From Monosporascus cannonballus (lineage: Eukaryota; Ascomycota; Sordariomycetes; Xylariales), in assembly GCA_004154925.1 (NCBI GenBank), contig QJNS01000015.1:496001-560000 (forward strand): a DNA stretch of 64,000 nt. The letters are read 5' to 3'. Each line of letters begins with the position of its first letter. Positions within the stretch are counted from its first letter, which is position 1. Position numbers and translations under genes: made by a program. Below, in pieces: positions 13,001 to 23,564 of the stretch. The notes below the pieces were generated by a model. The model was not told the origin of the DNA. It saw only the letters and a program-made list of their open reading frames with translations, and ran no database searches.

Positions 13001-14511
13001 AGGACGCGATCGCCCCGGTCCTCCTTAGGCGCATATGCAGTGGCCTTAAGACCAATATCTCAAGATATCGGATAACATTTGGAGCATTTGGAATCAAACA
13101 TTTGCAAACGTTGTTGGTAATGATACAGAACTATTCCGGTTAGCAACAAAAGCCATGTATGACTCTCATGTAGCAAGCCTGTAATGCCCCTGACTGATGA
13201 CCACTACTAGCATTGCAAGCCAAAGGAGACTCTATGAAAAACGAGATAAGTCCTCGTCAAAAACGGGGAGTACGCCGCTGTGTGAGTTGCCTATTCGAGT
13301 TGACTGGACATCAAACCACCGGTGGTCAGGCATCGCCATCGCCAGGGTATGAGACTTGGGAACCCAAGGCTGCTAGGGCCAGGGAGTTGATAATAGATCT
13401 AAGACATGATAGGCGTCCATGCTCGGGGATGTCCGCCCCACTTGGACTGCGCCCCCATGAATGAACACGAGAAACCGCTGTTTCAGCCAACCAGAAAAGG
13501 ATCCATCTTCCATCGTAAGGGCATTGTCAGATCTGATTCCGAAGAATACCCTGATCAAACCAATCTAGAGCCAGCTTATGAGTGATGCCTGCAATAGAAA
13601 CCAGGGACTATGGTGCCCATATTTCCGGGGAGTGCTACGTCTTGTCTGGTTCTTATTACGAATAATTATATCAAGCGTCTCCTATTCGGCTACTTGGCAC
13701 CTCACCTTGCTGGCTCGCTCACTCGCTCGGATCTCCTTTGCGACCGAAGTTCTCTCTTCAGAGTATCTTATTTACCATTCAAGACAAAAGCGTCGGCCGC
13801 AGGCAGTGAGGGACAATGTTAGGTACCCAAAGTGGGCGTGGTAGCTACCTTACTTATTATTCGTATATTGTTGCTATTGCAACTTGAGTATCCGCATAGG
13901 GAGTTCAACAAAACATAATGTTCAGGTGGCTAGCTGTATGGAAGTAAACTCCATATTAAGATATCATACGTATATTAGAGTATAACGTGCTTTCCTCTCA
14001 CTGGTAAATCTTAACATGCTCAGGTCGCTGCGCTACTGGGCCCATTACGGGTTGCCATATTGGGTTAGTATAACCGCCTCCATAATCCATTATTATCTAT
14101 TATAAATGCAGCTTTCTTTTCGAATTTTCCGTTATAGCCACTACTTCGTCCATATGAAAAGATTAACAGCGAATAAAAACTGGAAGGTCATCAATTCGCA
14201 TATTGGTTAAGTACTATTACAACTTACAAGGGTATTCTTTGTTAGGAATCTCCACCACCCCACCAAATCCCCTACCTTTTGTGAATTCTTTAATGCTTCT
14301 CCTAACGTACTTATTTAATAGCATTCAGTAGCTCCAATTAACAACGATGTTTCGCAAAGCCTTTTTTTTTTTGGATATACCGGAGCTGGGCTTCTAGTCT
14401 CGGTGGAAATTACTAAAAAGTCTTGATTTAGAGCAGATACAGTTGTTAGCAGGATGATAGAACGCTATGCACAGGTTGAGGTGATTGTAAGTTACAGATA
14501 TGTAGTAATAG

Positions 14512-14544
14512 GTAGATTCCCATACAAATTCAATGGGAGTCTAC
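14512..14544. repeat. Short perfect-looking hairpin
   Basis: Arms of 12 nt, GTAGATTCCCAT and ATGGGAGTCTAC, have one mismatch and are separated by 9 nt. It could fold in RNA or be a relic terminus. No adjacent gene explains it. Confidence 0.6.
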
Positions 14545-14834
14545 TTACTGGCGGGGAATGGAAACAGGTGGGGCGGTGGAGGTAGCGAACAAAAAATACG
14601 CCTGAGTTGTAAGACAGCCCCTGTGTTGCTATACTAAATTTGTATTAGACGCTACTAGCGCAACCCATAGCTACGTGATAGCGTGTTAAAACTTTTGCTT
14701 GATACCGTAGCAGGTAAATCTTTTTAGTAGTGGAAGCACACATCTGGGCGTTTGCCGTGAGCGGACAACTCCGAGTTTAACGTTACAGAAAGTTTTGTGG
14801 AGTGCGGAGGACGTCTTTTTCTAATACCTACCAC

Positions 14835-14946
14835 CAAGGGCATGAGCAAAATAATTAATAATGGCAATGCTGTACTGTGGGTGACACTAACAGATATTTG
14901 GTCCACTATCAATAATTTTGTCCATTACCTTGACCACCTACTTTCC
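14835..14946. mobile_element. Degenerate copy of a small mariner-like hairpin element
   Basis: The right arm contains ACTATCAATAATTTTGTCCA (about 14,904-14,923), the same word as the right arm of the element at 15,749-15,837. The interior also matches (GCAATGCTGTACTG against ACAATGGTGTGCTG). The left arm (AGCAAAATAATTAATAATGG) is a mutated inverse of the right arm. This copy is about 25 bp longer inside than the other one. The ACAAAATTATTGATAGT type of terminus resembles Tc1/mariner ends, by general resemblance only. The element is too small to encode protein. Confidence 0.55.
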
Positions 14947-15748
14947 TCACTACTTGGTGTGGGAGAACCTCGTTCCGGCATCTTTAGTGCCTACATACCT
15001 AAGTACAGTAGTGCCTGTATGCTAGGTCCTTCATAGGTCCTGACTTTTAGGCGAGCTTCGGGGATGACATCACTGCACCATGTGTCCTCCAAAGAAGGCT
15101 AGAGCACCCCAGAGCTAGCTTCGGGCACTGAGTGGTAGCTGCTCATTAGGCTTCGTGGCTGCGTTTGAGATTTACCGGTAGCGCCAAGTTGTCACAAAAC
15201 ATTTGAGGTTACCAATAGACACTGCCACGAGACTCAAGTTCTTTTCCGTAGTGTATTTTTCCACGGCCCGGCAGCCCTAAGACCTTAATGACGCTTCCCC
15301 ACAAGTGCTCACGGATCCTCGTTCCATTTGGAGCGATGCGTTTGAAGATCCGTAAGGGTTTTGGAGAGATCAAAACAACTGTGCAGGCGCTCATATCTCC
15401 TTAGGGCTAGTGGCCGTTTCGGAGAACTTACCGAAGTCGACCCCCTCGCTCGTAAGGCTTGTGCCCTAAATCCTGGCTTGGTTCATTCAATTAAGGAACG
15501 GCATGGGAGCTCCTGAATGAATAACTCTGACAGGCGTTTCAGCCCCCACATCCCCAGCATTCACCAATGCTACTCATTGTAGGTAACATATGCCCAGTGA
15601 AGGGCCACGCTGTCTTGCGAACATTCGGATACCCGCTACCCAGCCCTGCCAGGTGGGACTCTTTCCACCTCAGATTGGCTATTCCAGGGAATTTCCCTAG
15701 ATGGGGCTGCGTTCTGCTTGGTCCACAGGAGCTGAGCGAACAGTGTAC

Positions 15749-15837
15749 GTCCACGGTGGTGGACAAAATTATTGATAGTGACAATGGTGTGCTGCTGGTC
15801 TGGACACTATCAATAATTTTGCCCACCACCCTCGACC
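15749..15837. mobile_element. Miniature inverted-repeat element (mariner-like ends)
   Basis: Arms of about 32 bp are separated by 24 bp. The left arm contains GGTGGACAAAATTATTGATAG and the right arm carries its inverse (CTATCAATAATTTTGCCCACC) with only a few differences in the whole arm. TA dinucleotides lie just outside (15,746-15,747 and 15,840-15,841), compatible with the TA target duplication of Tc1/mariner elements, although the exact end is not certain. The two chance open frames across it on opposite strands (15,539-15,842) are products of the palindrome and not genes. Confidence 0.65.
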
Positions 15838-17200
15838 TCTAATAACTACCTACCCTCTTGTTCCCAAAAATGGGCGTTAATCGACGTGCATAGGGGAGCA
15901 GTGCTTCATCACTAGCACAAGCTACCTCAGCTTCAACACCATTCTGTCAAGGGCACGGCGATTACTAACTAGTCTAAAGGCTTGTACGGAAATGCTCAAA
16001 GAAAAATCTGAACTCGGCTTCCAAATTTAGTTCCGCCCTAAATTAGACGTCACCGGATTCTGCCCCAGCAGCAAGTGCGGGATCTCATTTATGCTTCGCT
16101 TGCAACCCATTAAATACCCAACTAAACTATTGCCCACTATCCAAAAAAAAAAAAAAATCCCACCAGTAAAACCGTTGACCTTGGATATCCCAGAAGGAAC
16201 GGGCTTTTGTTTATGGACTCGTTCGTCCGTGTCATGAATATGGAGCATGGCAAAAATTTGCCCTGTCGTTCACCTGGCGAGCATAGGAACACTTGGGTTG
16301 TTTACATAGCACAGAGCTGAGAAGATGTGGCCTGTTACCTGTTACCGCATGTCCGGTATCAGAAAGTCATTGTAGCGTCTTGTAATTACGCGTGATGAAG
16401 TGAATATTGTTTTCTCTAGGCGCCTAGCAGCTATAGGGAGATGACCCTAAATCTCCCGCCGGCGTTTTCAGTTCCATCTATGTTCGCTTATACTAAACAC
16501 AGAGCCCGGCCCAGGAGCCATTCTGTAAGGACTTCGCAAGCTATCACACTGGACGAAAACTGCTTCGCATGAATTGCAGCCAATGGCGGAATCCATGGTC
16601 ATTGTCGTCTCGTCACGCGGGACTTTGCCTTAGTCGAGTAATGTACGGTAGGTAGCTAGCAAGCCGTAAGATCTTGTCATCACCTACAGTAGCGGCCCCC
16701 CATTTTCACTCATCATTATATGAATTGCTGAAGCGACGTTGTTTCCCTGCATATGTATGACTAGGGGCGATAAGCAACCCGAGCAAAGCACCCGACCGAG
16801 TCGGTATGATAGATAGTCGTATGTACGCGCACACATCTAGCACACAAACCGGACCCTTTGCTCATGTTCATAACTCGTCTTATGATTATAACTTGCCAGC
16901 TTGCAAAGAGTCAAAGCACCGCCCGTTAGTAACTCCTGGCTCCATAACACACAGCTGGTTACCGCATACGGACTTCCTTACGTCCTTCGTGCCAACTTTT
17001 TAGACCTAGACGTGCAGGTGGACTCCTCCAGGAAAGGAGATTCTGTAGGCTTTTAACCCAATGGGACTGAGCAAGGTGGCTGAGCCCACCGCCCTTCCGA
17101 ACTAGGCAGAATTAAGGCGGGTGCTTTAAACTCCTTCTACCATTGGCAGGGATCAGACACTATAACACCGTCAAGGACGTACGACACTGGCGTTGACCCC

Positions 17201-18600
17201 CCTCTTCCATACCTTTTCATGCCCTTCCCGCTCTCTCACCCAATCATCCCAGCACAGATGTCCGCAAGGTATTTATGCCAGCACTCCAAGTCGAGGGCAC
17301 GCAAGCATTGCAACAGCAGGATGGCGTATGAAGTAATTACTGAGGCGAACCGATGCCTTGTATCGGGGCTCAGTTGCTGTTGTTTCCTCCGGTGTGGCCT
17401 TGGACTGCCTGAAACATTGGGAGGCGAGTTGAATAGTCAAAGCAAAAAAACCAAGTTTCCATTCGCAGGTTTTGGTCTCACTGGTGGAGTAACAGAGGGT
17501 TGATAGAGTTCTTCCTGCTTATGGTTGTCTGTATGTATGCACTTGCAGCACCGTGTTGGGAGGGGTTGTCCAATCTAAGTGACAGACCCACACATTTCCA
17601 CTGCTCTTGCGACTCGCCCGTCGGCCAGTCGGCCATGCAAGTCTGTATGTAGGTAGGTAGGTACATGCTGAGTAGTTAAGTGTATGTGAGCACAAGACAT
17701 GTGAGTACATACAGATGGCACTGGTGCCCACAGCTTGCCTCCACAGCTGGGTACCTTTGGACATGTCTTCCTAGCCCTGTAGCTTACCCTTTACCGCATA
17801 CGCCCCTCTCATGCTACGTACCTCGCCTGGCGGCAATTATCCATACTGTACGCCGTTTATTTAACAACCCTCCTGTCCCCAACTTGGTTCCCCATTCTTC
17901 TATTAGCCCATCATCGAAATATCCTATCTCAGCCTCCGTTGCTGCAAAGCCTCTTCACCCAACACACTCGCTTTACCTCACCACCCTTAGGAAGTCCTCG
18001 TCGGCTCCTGTCATTCGCTTATTCCTTTTTTTGTGTTTCGGAGATTCGGACTCTGGTCTATCAACCATCGTTCGTGTGAACCCGACTTATAATAGCATCG
18101 CCAGGTCTCAGATGAACTCCTAAAAGCTCCGGGCTGTCCAGTTTCTCGATCTCATGAAAAGAACCCAAACAGTCGCTGATATTCTTATGGCATCGCTTCA
18201 AAACTAAAGTCTACTCCTACCGTTGGTTGGCTTATATACCGAGCTCAAGAAGAGATATTCAATCGCTTAAACACTTGGAAGGGAACATCGAGCAGTATCA
18301 ATATCAGACTCATATCAGCAACCGTACCAGAAGCTTCGCCCTATTGTTTGCCGCCGCTGTGTCTCTACCAAAACGCCACAAGGATTAGTCCGTGTGTCAC
18401 CGATCAGCTAAGGCACGGCCAACGTCGCTATATGTTCTGGTCCTTACGTCTGCAATTTTACTGGTTTTCGTAATTCCTGGATAGAGGAATATTGTTTGTG
18501 TCGTGCACGGAATCATTTTCCGAAAGATCTGCACCGAAAACTCTTCAACCCGTTCGCTCGCTTTATTCGGCACCGTGTCATCTCTTGTGCCTTAATTCCT
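17201..18600 (+). promoter_or_regulatory. Upstream region of the Zn2Cys6 gene
   Basis: This is the non-coding stretch before the transcription factor gene. It has pyrimidine-rich tracts (for example about 17,800-18,010 with many CCTC/TTCC words) typical of fungal promoters, and a short GTAGGTAGGTAGGTA tract near 17,648-17,662. A 147-codon plus-strand open frame (17,680-18,123) falls in these pyrimidine-rich tracts and has no recognisable domain, so it is judged incidental. No operator could be identified, and the transcription start is unknown. Confidence 0.4.
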
Positions 18601-18739
18601 GTAAGTCAGAGCATCGTTAGCGGCTGGGAGACTAGACTTCTGGGTCGTCGAGCCGGCAGGGGGATAGTTGGGGTCATGGCTCTTCTGCTGACACAGAAGC
18701 GCCCAGTTCTCTTCTAACACCTAATACTTCTACACACAG
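18601..18739 (+). other. Probable 5'-leader intron of the Zn2Cys6 gene
   Basis: GTAAGT donor at 18,601, a TTCTAACAC branch-site-like word at about 18,712, and a CACACAG acceptor ending at 18,739, eight nucleotides before the start codon. All three signals match the pattern of the coding introns of this gene. Removing it would place a short leader directly before the ATG. It is predicted from signals only. Confidence 0.6.
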
Positions 18740-18747
18740 CTTTTCAA

Positions 18748-20775
18748 ATGGCTGGTCCAGGCGGTGGTCCCCCACGACGAAGGTTTGTGCTTTGAAGTAT
18801 TATAGTCCCCCTGACGTTGCTAATACCTAGTTCACCACCACAGTCACACCAAGTCTCGTAAGGGCTGTGACAACTGGTATGTTGTTCCCGATAGGTGTTA
18901 CTCGTCAGATATTAACTGTGTTCAGCAAACGTCGGCACATCCGATGTGACGAAAACTTCCCTCAATGGTTCGTGATTATCACCTATACTGTGGAAGGCAT
19001 AACTTACTGAAGCCCATTTGTAGCCGTAATTGCACCAAGCATAAAGTGCGATGTCCGTACAATGACGTTCCTGTTCCGGACGAAAGGTCGGCCACTCCCG
19101 ACAAGCCCGACCTGATGTGGACCCCGGAGGTCGAGGCGACCATCGAACAGTGGCAGCGGACAGGAATCTTCCCGTTTCCAAATCTCGGAATCTTCCCGGC
19201 TCCTGCGCCCCAGTATTACTCGCTAGAGGATCTCCGCTTGATTCTCCACGTTGCTTCGATCTGCAACGAGATGAACGCCATTGACGCGAACGGCTTCACC
19301 CTGTGGACCCGCCAGATTCCCACGTACGTAGCCCGTGATGGAGAAGTATGGCTCGCGCTAACCCGTGACGTAGAATCCTCAAGATCGGAGCGGCTCATGC
19401 GTATGTTATGCATGCCTTGCTAGCCTTCTCAGCTATGCACATTGCCTTCTTGACGGATTGTCCTCTGGTTGGGAACATGGCCTATGAGCATCGTGGCATC
19501 GCACTCAAGGGATTGCAAGAGGCCATTGGGTTGTTCTCGCGAGAAACCTCAGATGCCGTCTTGGCTGCCTCGCTTGTGCTGTCGTGGCAGGCCACAGATT
19601 GGTAAGCAATATACTGCAAATATCCGGGACATGGTAACTGATCCGACAATGCGATAGGCGAAGCTGGACTCAGTTGATGCAGGGAACCTCCACAGTAAGT
19701 CATATTGTCTGCATGTATCTATGCCGGGTTGACTAACAAGCAATCCAAGGTGATCGATGCCATGGAACCATGGAAGCACGAGTCCCAATTTGGAGAGTTC
19801 ATTGCGGAAAGCAGCACGTTTCCTACCGCTCCGCCCTCTCCGACACCGGACCACAAGCCCAATCAGCCGCGCAAGGAGGACCTCGAGGCTTTCCAGCGAA
19901 CCATCAACCAGCTCAGCAAGGTCGAGGTGCATCTGAAGCAGAACAAGGAGGACACGAAGCTGATTCAGCAACTGACGTCCTTCATGAAGGGTGCTCGCAA
20001 AATCACTCCGATACAGTCGATCAGCGATCAGTTTGACCGGCTCCAACCCCTTCGGACTTGGCTCTTCTGGCTTCCTGTCATGTGCCTCAAGCAGAACGGC
20101 GTCTCCCCAAGTGCTCTGGTCGTGATCGCGCATTACTACACTGCGGCAATCCTCATGGAACGCCTTTTTCCGGAGATCGGTGCTGCATATTTTGGCAGCC
20201 TCTCCATTGGACCAGTGGAGGAGATTGCACGGCGGCTTCTCTCCATCAACGTCTCGGGGTCTCTAGAGGGAGACGTTCAGACGCCATTGACCCTCATGGA
20301 ATTCCCTATCGACACAGTCAACGAGTTCCGTTCGCGCATGGGGTGGCTGCAGCCAGCACGCACACCTTCTTTCCCTCAGTTTGATCCGCCAAACTTCTAC
20401 ATGAGCGAGAATGTACAGCAGGGCACGCCGCCACCCACAGCCTCCTATCTGCCATACGGGGACAACCCGCCGTTCAGCTGGAGCGCCGAGGACCTCTCCA
20501 TGCTCGCGCCGGAGCAAGAACAGAGAACTGCTGTTAGCCCGCTCAACCTCTCTTCTCCATTCACCTGCCAGCAGTATCTCAACATTCCATCACCGTCATA
20601 TGGGGCTTATAGTCCGGCATCCTCTACCTTTGGCGAAGGCTCCATTGCGTATAGCGACCAAGATGAATTCGTCCCTTACGACGCGGGCATGACAGGATAT
20701 CCACCTATGGGCTCGGCAGAGCATAGCAACTTTGGTGTCGGGTTTGTCTCTCCAATCCAGACGGTGTGGATCTAA
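18748..20775 (+). CDS. Zn(II)2Cys6 fungal transcription factor, 7 exons, 566 aa
   Basis: This is a probable nuclear DNA-binding regulator. Coding exons: 18,748-18,782, 18,844-18,876, 18,926-18,967, 19,024-19,323, 19,374-19,601, 19,658-19,694 and 19,750-20,775. The six introns are 49-61 nt, all GT-AG, with branch-like words such as GCTAATAC, GCGCTAACC and GACTAAC. The joined frame is 1,701 nt without a stop. Residues 20-47 form a binuclear zinc cluster, C-x2-C-x6-C-x6-C-x2-C-x6-C (Cys 20, 23, 30, 37, 40, 47), preceded by basic residues (HTKSRKG). The middle (about 110-300) is helical and hydrophobic and resembles the fungal transcription factor regulatory domain of the Upc2-like (Fungal_trans_2) type; that assignment is from memory of the family. 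The C-terminal 180 residues or so are rich in Pro, Ser, Tyr and Gln, as in activation regions. The start was chosen because it is the first ATG after the leader intron and leads straight into the zinc cluster. Base composition is normal and there is no RIP damage, so the gene looks functional. Target genes are unknown, and no biosynthetic cluster is visible beside it. Confidence 0.92.
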
Positions 20776-20837
20776 GGAAACCTGGATTCTCACACCGACC
20801 TCCCACCTGCCATGGAAAATGACAAAATTAGTTGACC

Positions 20838-21152
20838 ATGGCACTCAGGACCAACGCTGCTCAGAACCCGGCTGTTACCTCTTCGGGCTATCCCCCGCTC
20901 GAGGTCCCGATGCTCCAGAACCCTGGTGCACCCTCCACTCTGCAGTACGATGCTTTTCATAGGGCTCCCTCTCCTTTCCTCGACCCTGGACAGACATATG
21001 GAGGTTCCTTCGAGTCGACCACGCAACTTTCGGCGTCGGCACCATCCCCTGCGTTTATGCCACCACCGCATATGTACCGATCTCACCACCGCCACCACTC
21101 ATCAGTTGCTTCTGCCCCCGTGCCAAGCCAGACGGAGGACTCGGAGCCTTGA
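20838..21152 (+). CDS. Proline/serine-rich open frame, possible extra C-terminus or small gene
   Basis: A 104-codon open frame begins at ATG 20,838 in a good initiation context (GACCATGG), 62 nt after the stop of the transcription factor. The peptide is disordered-looking, rich in Pro, Ser, His and Tyr, much like the C-terminal region of the upstream protein. Alternatively, splicing from a GT at 20,764 to the AG at 20,830-20,831 would remove the stop and join the two frames in phase, giving a protein of about 669 residues. That donor (GTGTGG) is weaker than the gene's other donors. It could also be chance. No domain is recognised. Confidence 0.4.
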   Translation: MALRTNAAQNPAVTSSGYPPLEVPMLQNPGAPSTLQYDAFHRAPSPFLDPGQTYGGSFESTTQLSASAPSPAFMPPPHMYRSHHRHHSSVASAPVPSQTEDSEP

Positions 21153-22421
21153 ACCGGTGCCGCCGCCCGATTTCGATTTCCACACCGCCCCACAACCTTT
21201 TCACCCTGCAACACCTTTTAATACCATTTCGATTCCACACAGACGCGACTGTATAGCAACACTCCTTTGACTGGATTCAAAGATCTCCACATGTCCTCTA
21301 TCGACACAATGATACCCACGATCCTTTTTGTTAGACGAACGCATCAAACGTTTCGCATAATTGTCAAGCTTACGACGCTCCTTACGAATTACCAATGATA
21401 CCCCGATAGACGCTCCTTTTCTGCATTATAGACCGACCGATTACGCTCCTTACGAATCACGACGATTTCTATTATCCTTTGGAATAGAATCTCAGCCGCT
21501 CCTTCCGGAAACTTGTATGATGAATTACCAGGATACCCCACTACCTTGCACCAAATTGCATAGCGGCTGTTTTATCACTTCGATCACTCCGGAAGTAAAA
21601 TTGACAACTTCAGGGTGGTTTGTCATTTGCATTGGGCCGGCGTTTCTGTTGTCACTTTTGCAATTTATGTTTTGATTGCTGGGAAAAGGGAAGAGAGCAA
21701 AGATCAGACGACGTTGTTGCGCATATGCTTCGTATGCGGATGTGATATAGGACGTAGCCGACGCGGCTAAGTTCGGTGTTTGTTGACGGAAATAATTGTA
21801 CTTCTGGTGTCCGGACTGTTTTTGACGGGACTGTCTTATAATAGAGGGAACGCCTGATTGGTCGAGAAATGAACCCAAAGGATGGGCATTATGTTATTAC
21901 GGCTGCCCCAAAATGGCGAGTCTGCGAGGGTTGAGCTGCTTCTACGTTGCTTGATCTCGTAAGGGATAATTGGGCATAGTGTCGGCCATAGCGTCAACCC
22001 TAGGGGTAGCTATATTAATCTTAATCGTTTGAGGGTTCTGCAACCATCTTCCTTGGCTTCCCAGTCGAAGACCGTGATCACTAGTCCAAGAGCATGGTAG
22101 TTGACGAGCAATGTGACACAAGCGCATGGCCAAAGGACTACCCCCTCCGGGTGCAAAATTAATACAGTCGTCGCGCAGGCGACGGGTCCGCTTCCCCATG
22201 TGTTGAGATCTCGTGATAATCTGTGACGCTCGCCACCAGCCACGTCGCTCAACTTTATTGCATCTCGGTTGATCTAGCCGACAGCAGTTCGGCCGAGACC
22301 ATTTTCTATGTGCGTATAAGGACGGGTGGCTGAAAGTAAACCCCCGTATAAGCTTCGTAATTGGTCAAATAATTAATGTCGCACATAGTACTTGCATTTG
22401 CATTGCCAATTGGCATCCTCA
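21153..22421. other. Balanced-composition DNA downstream of the regulator gene, no gene
   Basis: Short open frames on both strands (largest 117 codons at 21,525-21,878, minus) have no recognisable product. An 18-bp word, ACGCTCCTTACGAATYAC, is repeated at 21,375-21,392 and 21,443-21,460. The block stops abruptly at the hAT target duplication at 22,422. Confidence 0.5.
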
Positions 22422-22448
22422 GTAGCAACCAGGGTTGTGAAATTAGTT
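22422..22448 (+). repeat. Left hAT target duplication and terminal inverted repeat
   Basis: The target duplication GTAGCAAC is at 22,422-22,429, followed by the terminal repeat CAGGGTTGTGAAATTAGTT at 22,430-22,448. The CAGGG start is typical of hAT termini. The same 8-mer and the inverted terminus recur at 47,083-47,109. Confidence 0.85.
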
Positions 22449-23184
22449 ACACTAAATAAAGTGCTAAATTAATCCGGTCCACCTCTACAACTTTGGGCAA
22501 TACCAATATTTATTAACAACTTCACTTATACGTATTTCAATCAAATAAAATCGTAAAAATAAACGGGCTTTAATATTATGTTTATTTGTTTTTAAGCTTC
22601 AAAATCGTATATATTAAGCTTTAGCCCTTTTAACTATACGTAGCCGTTTTTCTATAAATTTAATAACCTTTATTATAAAGGCCTTTAAAATAGCTTTTTA
22701 TACTTTAGATAGATATTTGATAAAATAAATAATTTTAATTGATTTTTTTAAGTTTTCAAAGTTTTGGAAATATCTTTTTTAAGTTCCGTTTAAACAAAAA
22801 ACCTATATATATTTAATTAAGTTAAAATATAAGTTATTAAATAGCTAGTCCGAAAGGATTTCTATTATATTATTTATTAATTAATTTAGAGATTTTTCGT
22901 AAACGTATAATAAAGCGTTGTTTTGTTAGAAATAACGTTGCGGCTTATAAATCGGTAATAATTCTTCGTTTAAAACTTTTTTATAGTTTTATTTATTATA
23001 GTTACATTAAAAACCGTCCGGTTTCGGCGTTAGATCTCGTTATATACCGATAAATGATATGCGGTATCTTTTTTATTTTTTTCGATTTGTATTCCATTTT
23101 AAATTATAATAAAAACAGTCGTTTTGACGTAATTTTTAAGATTTATAATTTTTTTATTTCATTTTTAAAAAGAAAACGGAATAT
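22449..23184. other. hAT interior, left part
   Basis: AT-rich DNA without usable open frames lies between the hAT left terminus and the insertion point of Gypsy element A. No motif was recognised. Confidence 0.5.
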
Positions 23185-23189
23185 TTAAG

Positions 23190-23564
23190 TGTTACGACTC
23201 AACAGGTTTCGGCCTCAAGAAACGGTCAGAGAGAGACCACACGGGCCATCTTCCGAGTTACGTGACGGTGATTACTGCTAAGCCGGTGATTATCAGTGAT
23301 TAAAGGTAATCCCAAATGATTATAATTACTACCGGTTATATAACTATAAATAATTAAGCCAAAAAGAAAAAAGATATATACTTTTATTATTTCTATAGTT
23401 TGAATAGTTTTAGCTTATAATAACAATTTGTTATTTAAAGCATTTTTAATATTGTAAAACGTAATACGTTATTGTATTTATTATTTAGAATCTTATAATA
23501 TTTTTATTAATATAAACCTATATCACTAAGGTTGAATAATTGGTTAAACCCTTTAGCCGTTATA
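23190..23564 (+). repeat. 5' LTR of element A
   Basis: Begins TGTTACGACTC and ends GCCGTTATA (RIP-altered from GTCACA). The first 120 bp or so match 29,663-29,800 closely, and the last part matches the ends of the solo LTR and of element D. Confidence 0.9.

Larger units (their letters stand above)
7107..17200. other. Balanced-composition DNA without recognisable genes
   Basis: Composition here is roughly half G+C, unlike the flanks, and no RIP signature is visible. Yet no frame on either strand stays open for more than 164 codons (7,279-7,773, minus), which is no more than chance allows. Overlapping open frames around 7,180-8,140 on both strands and smaller ones at 9,008-9,481, 9,976-10,275, 10,431-10,724, 12,625-12,945 and 13,578-13,844 give peptides with no recognisable domain, and no chain of GT-AG introns joining them was found. 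Short low-complexity tracts occur, such as TATG/TACG repeats at about 11,620-11,653. It may be intergenic DNA, eroded genes or non-coding transcription units; nothing in it can be assigned a function. Confidence 0.55.

Noticed and set aside
15539..15842. Paired open frames of 96 and 91 codons on opposite strands
   Set aside because: They run through the 89-bp hairpin element and are mirror products of its palindrome.
17680..18123. 147-codon plus-strand open frame upstream of the regulator
   Set aside because: It coincides with pyrimidine-rich promoter-like sequence and gives a Pro/Ser/Leu-rich peptide with no domain and no splice link to the gene.
19549..20133. 194-codon minus-strand open frame opposite the regulator gene
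   Set aside because: It lies antisense to exons 5-7 and introns 5-6 of the well supported plus-strand gene; its peptide has no domain and follows from the sense codon composition.
7107..22421. Horizontal transfer of the whole balanced block
   Set aside because: The composition contrast is explained by RIP of the flanking transposons, and the block has target duplications at one and perhaps both edges showing insertion of the AT elements into it rather than the reverse.
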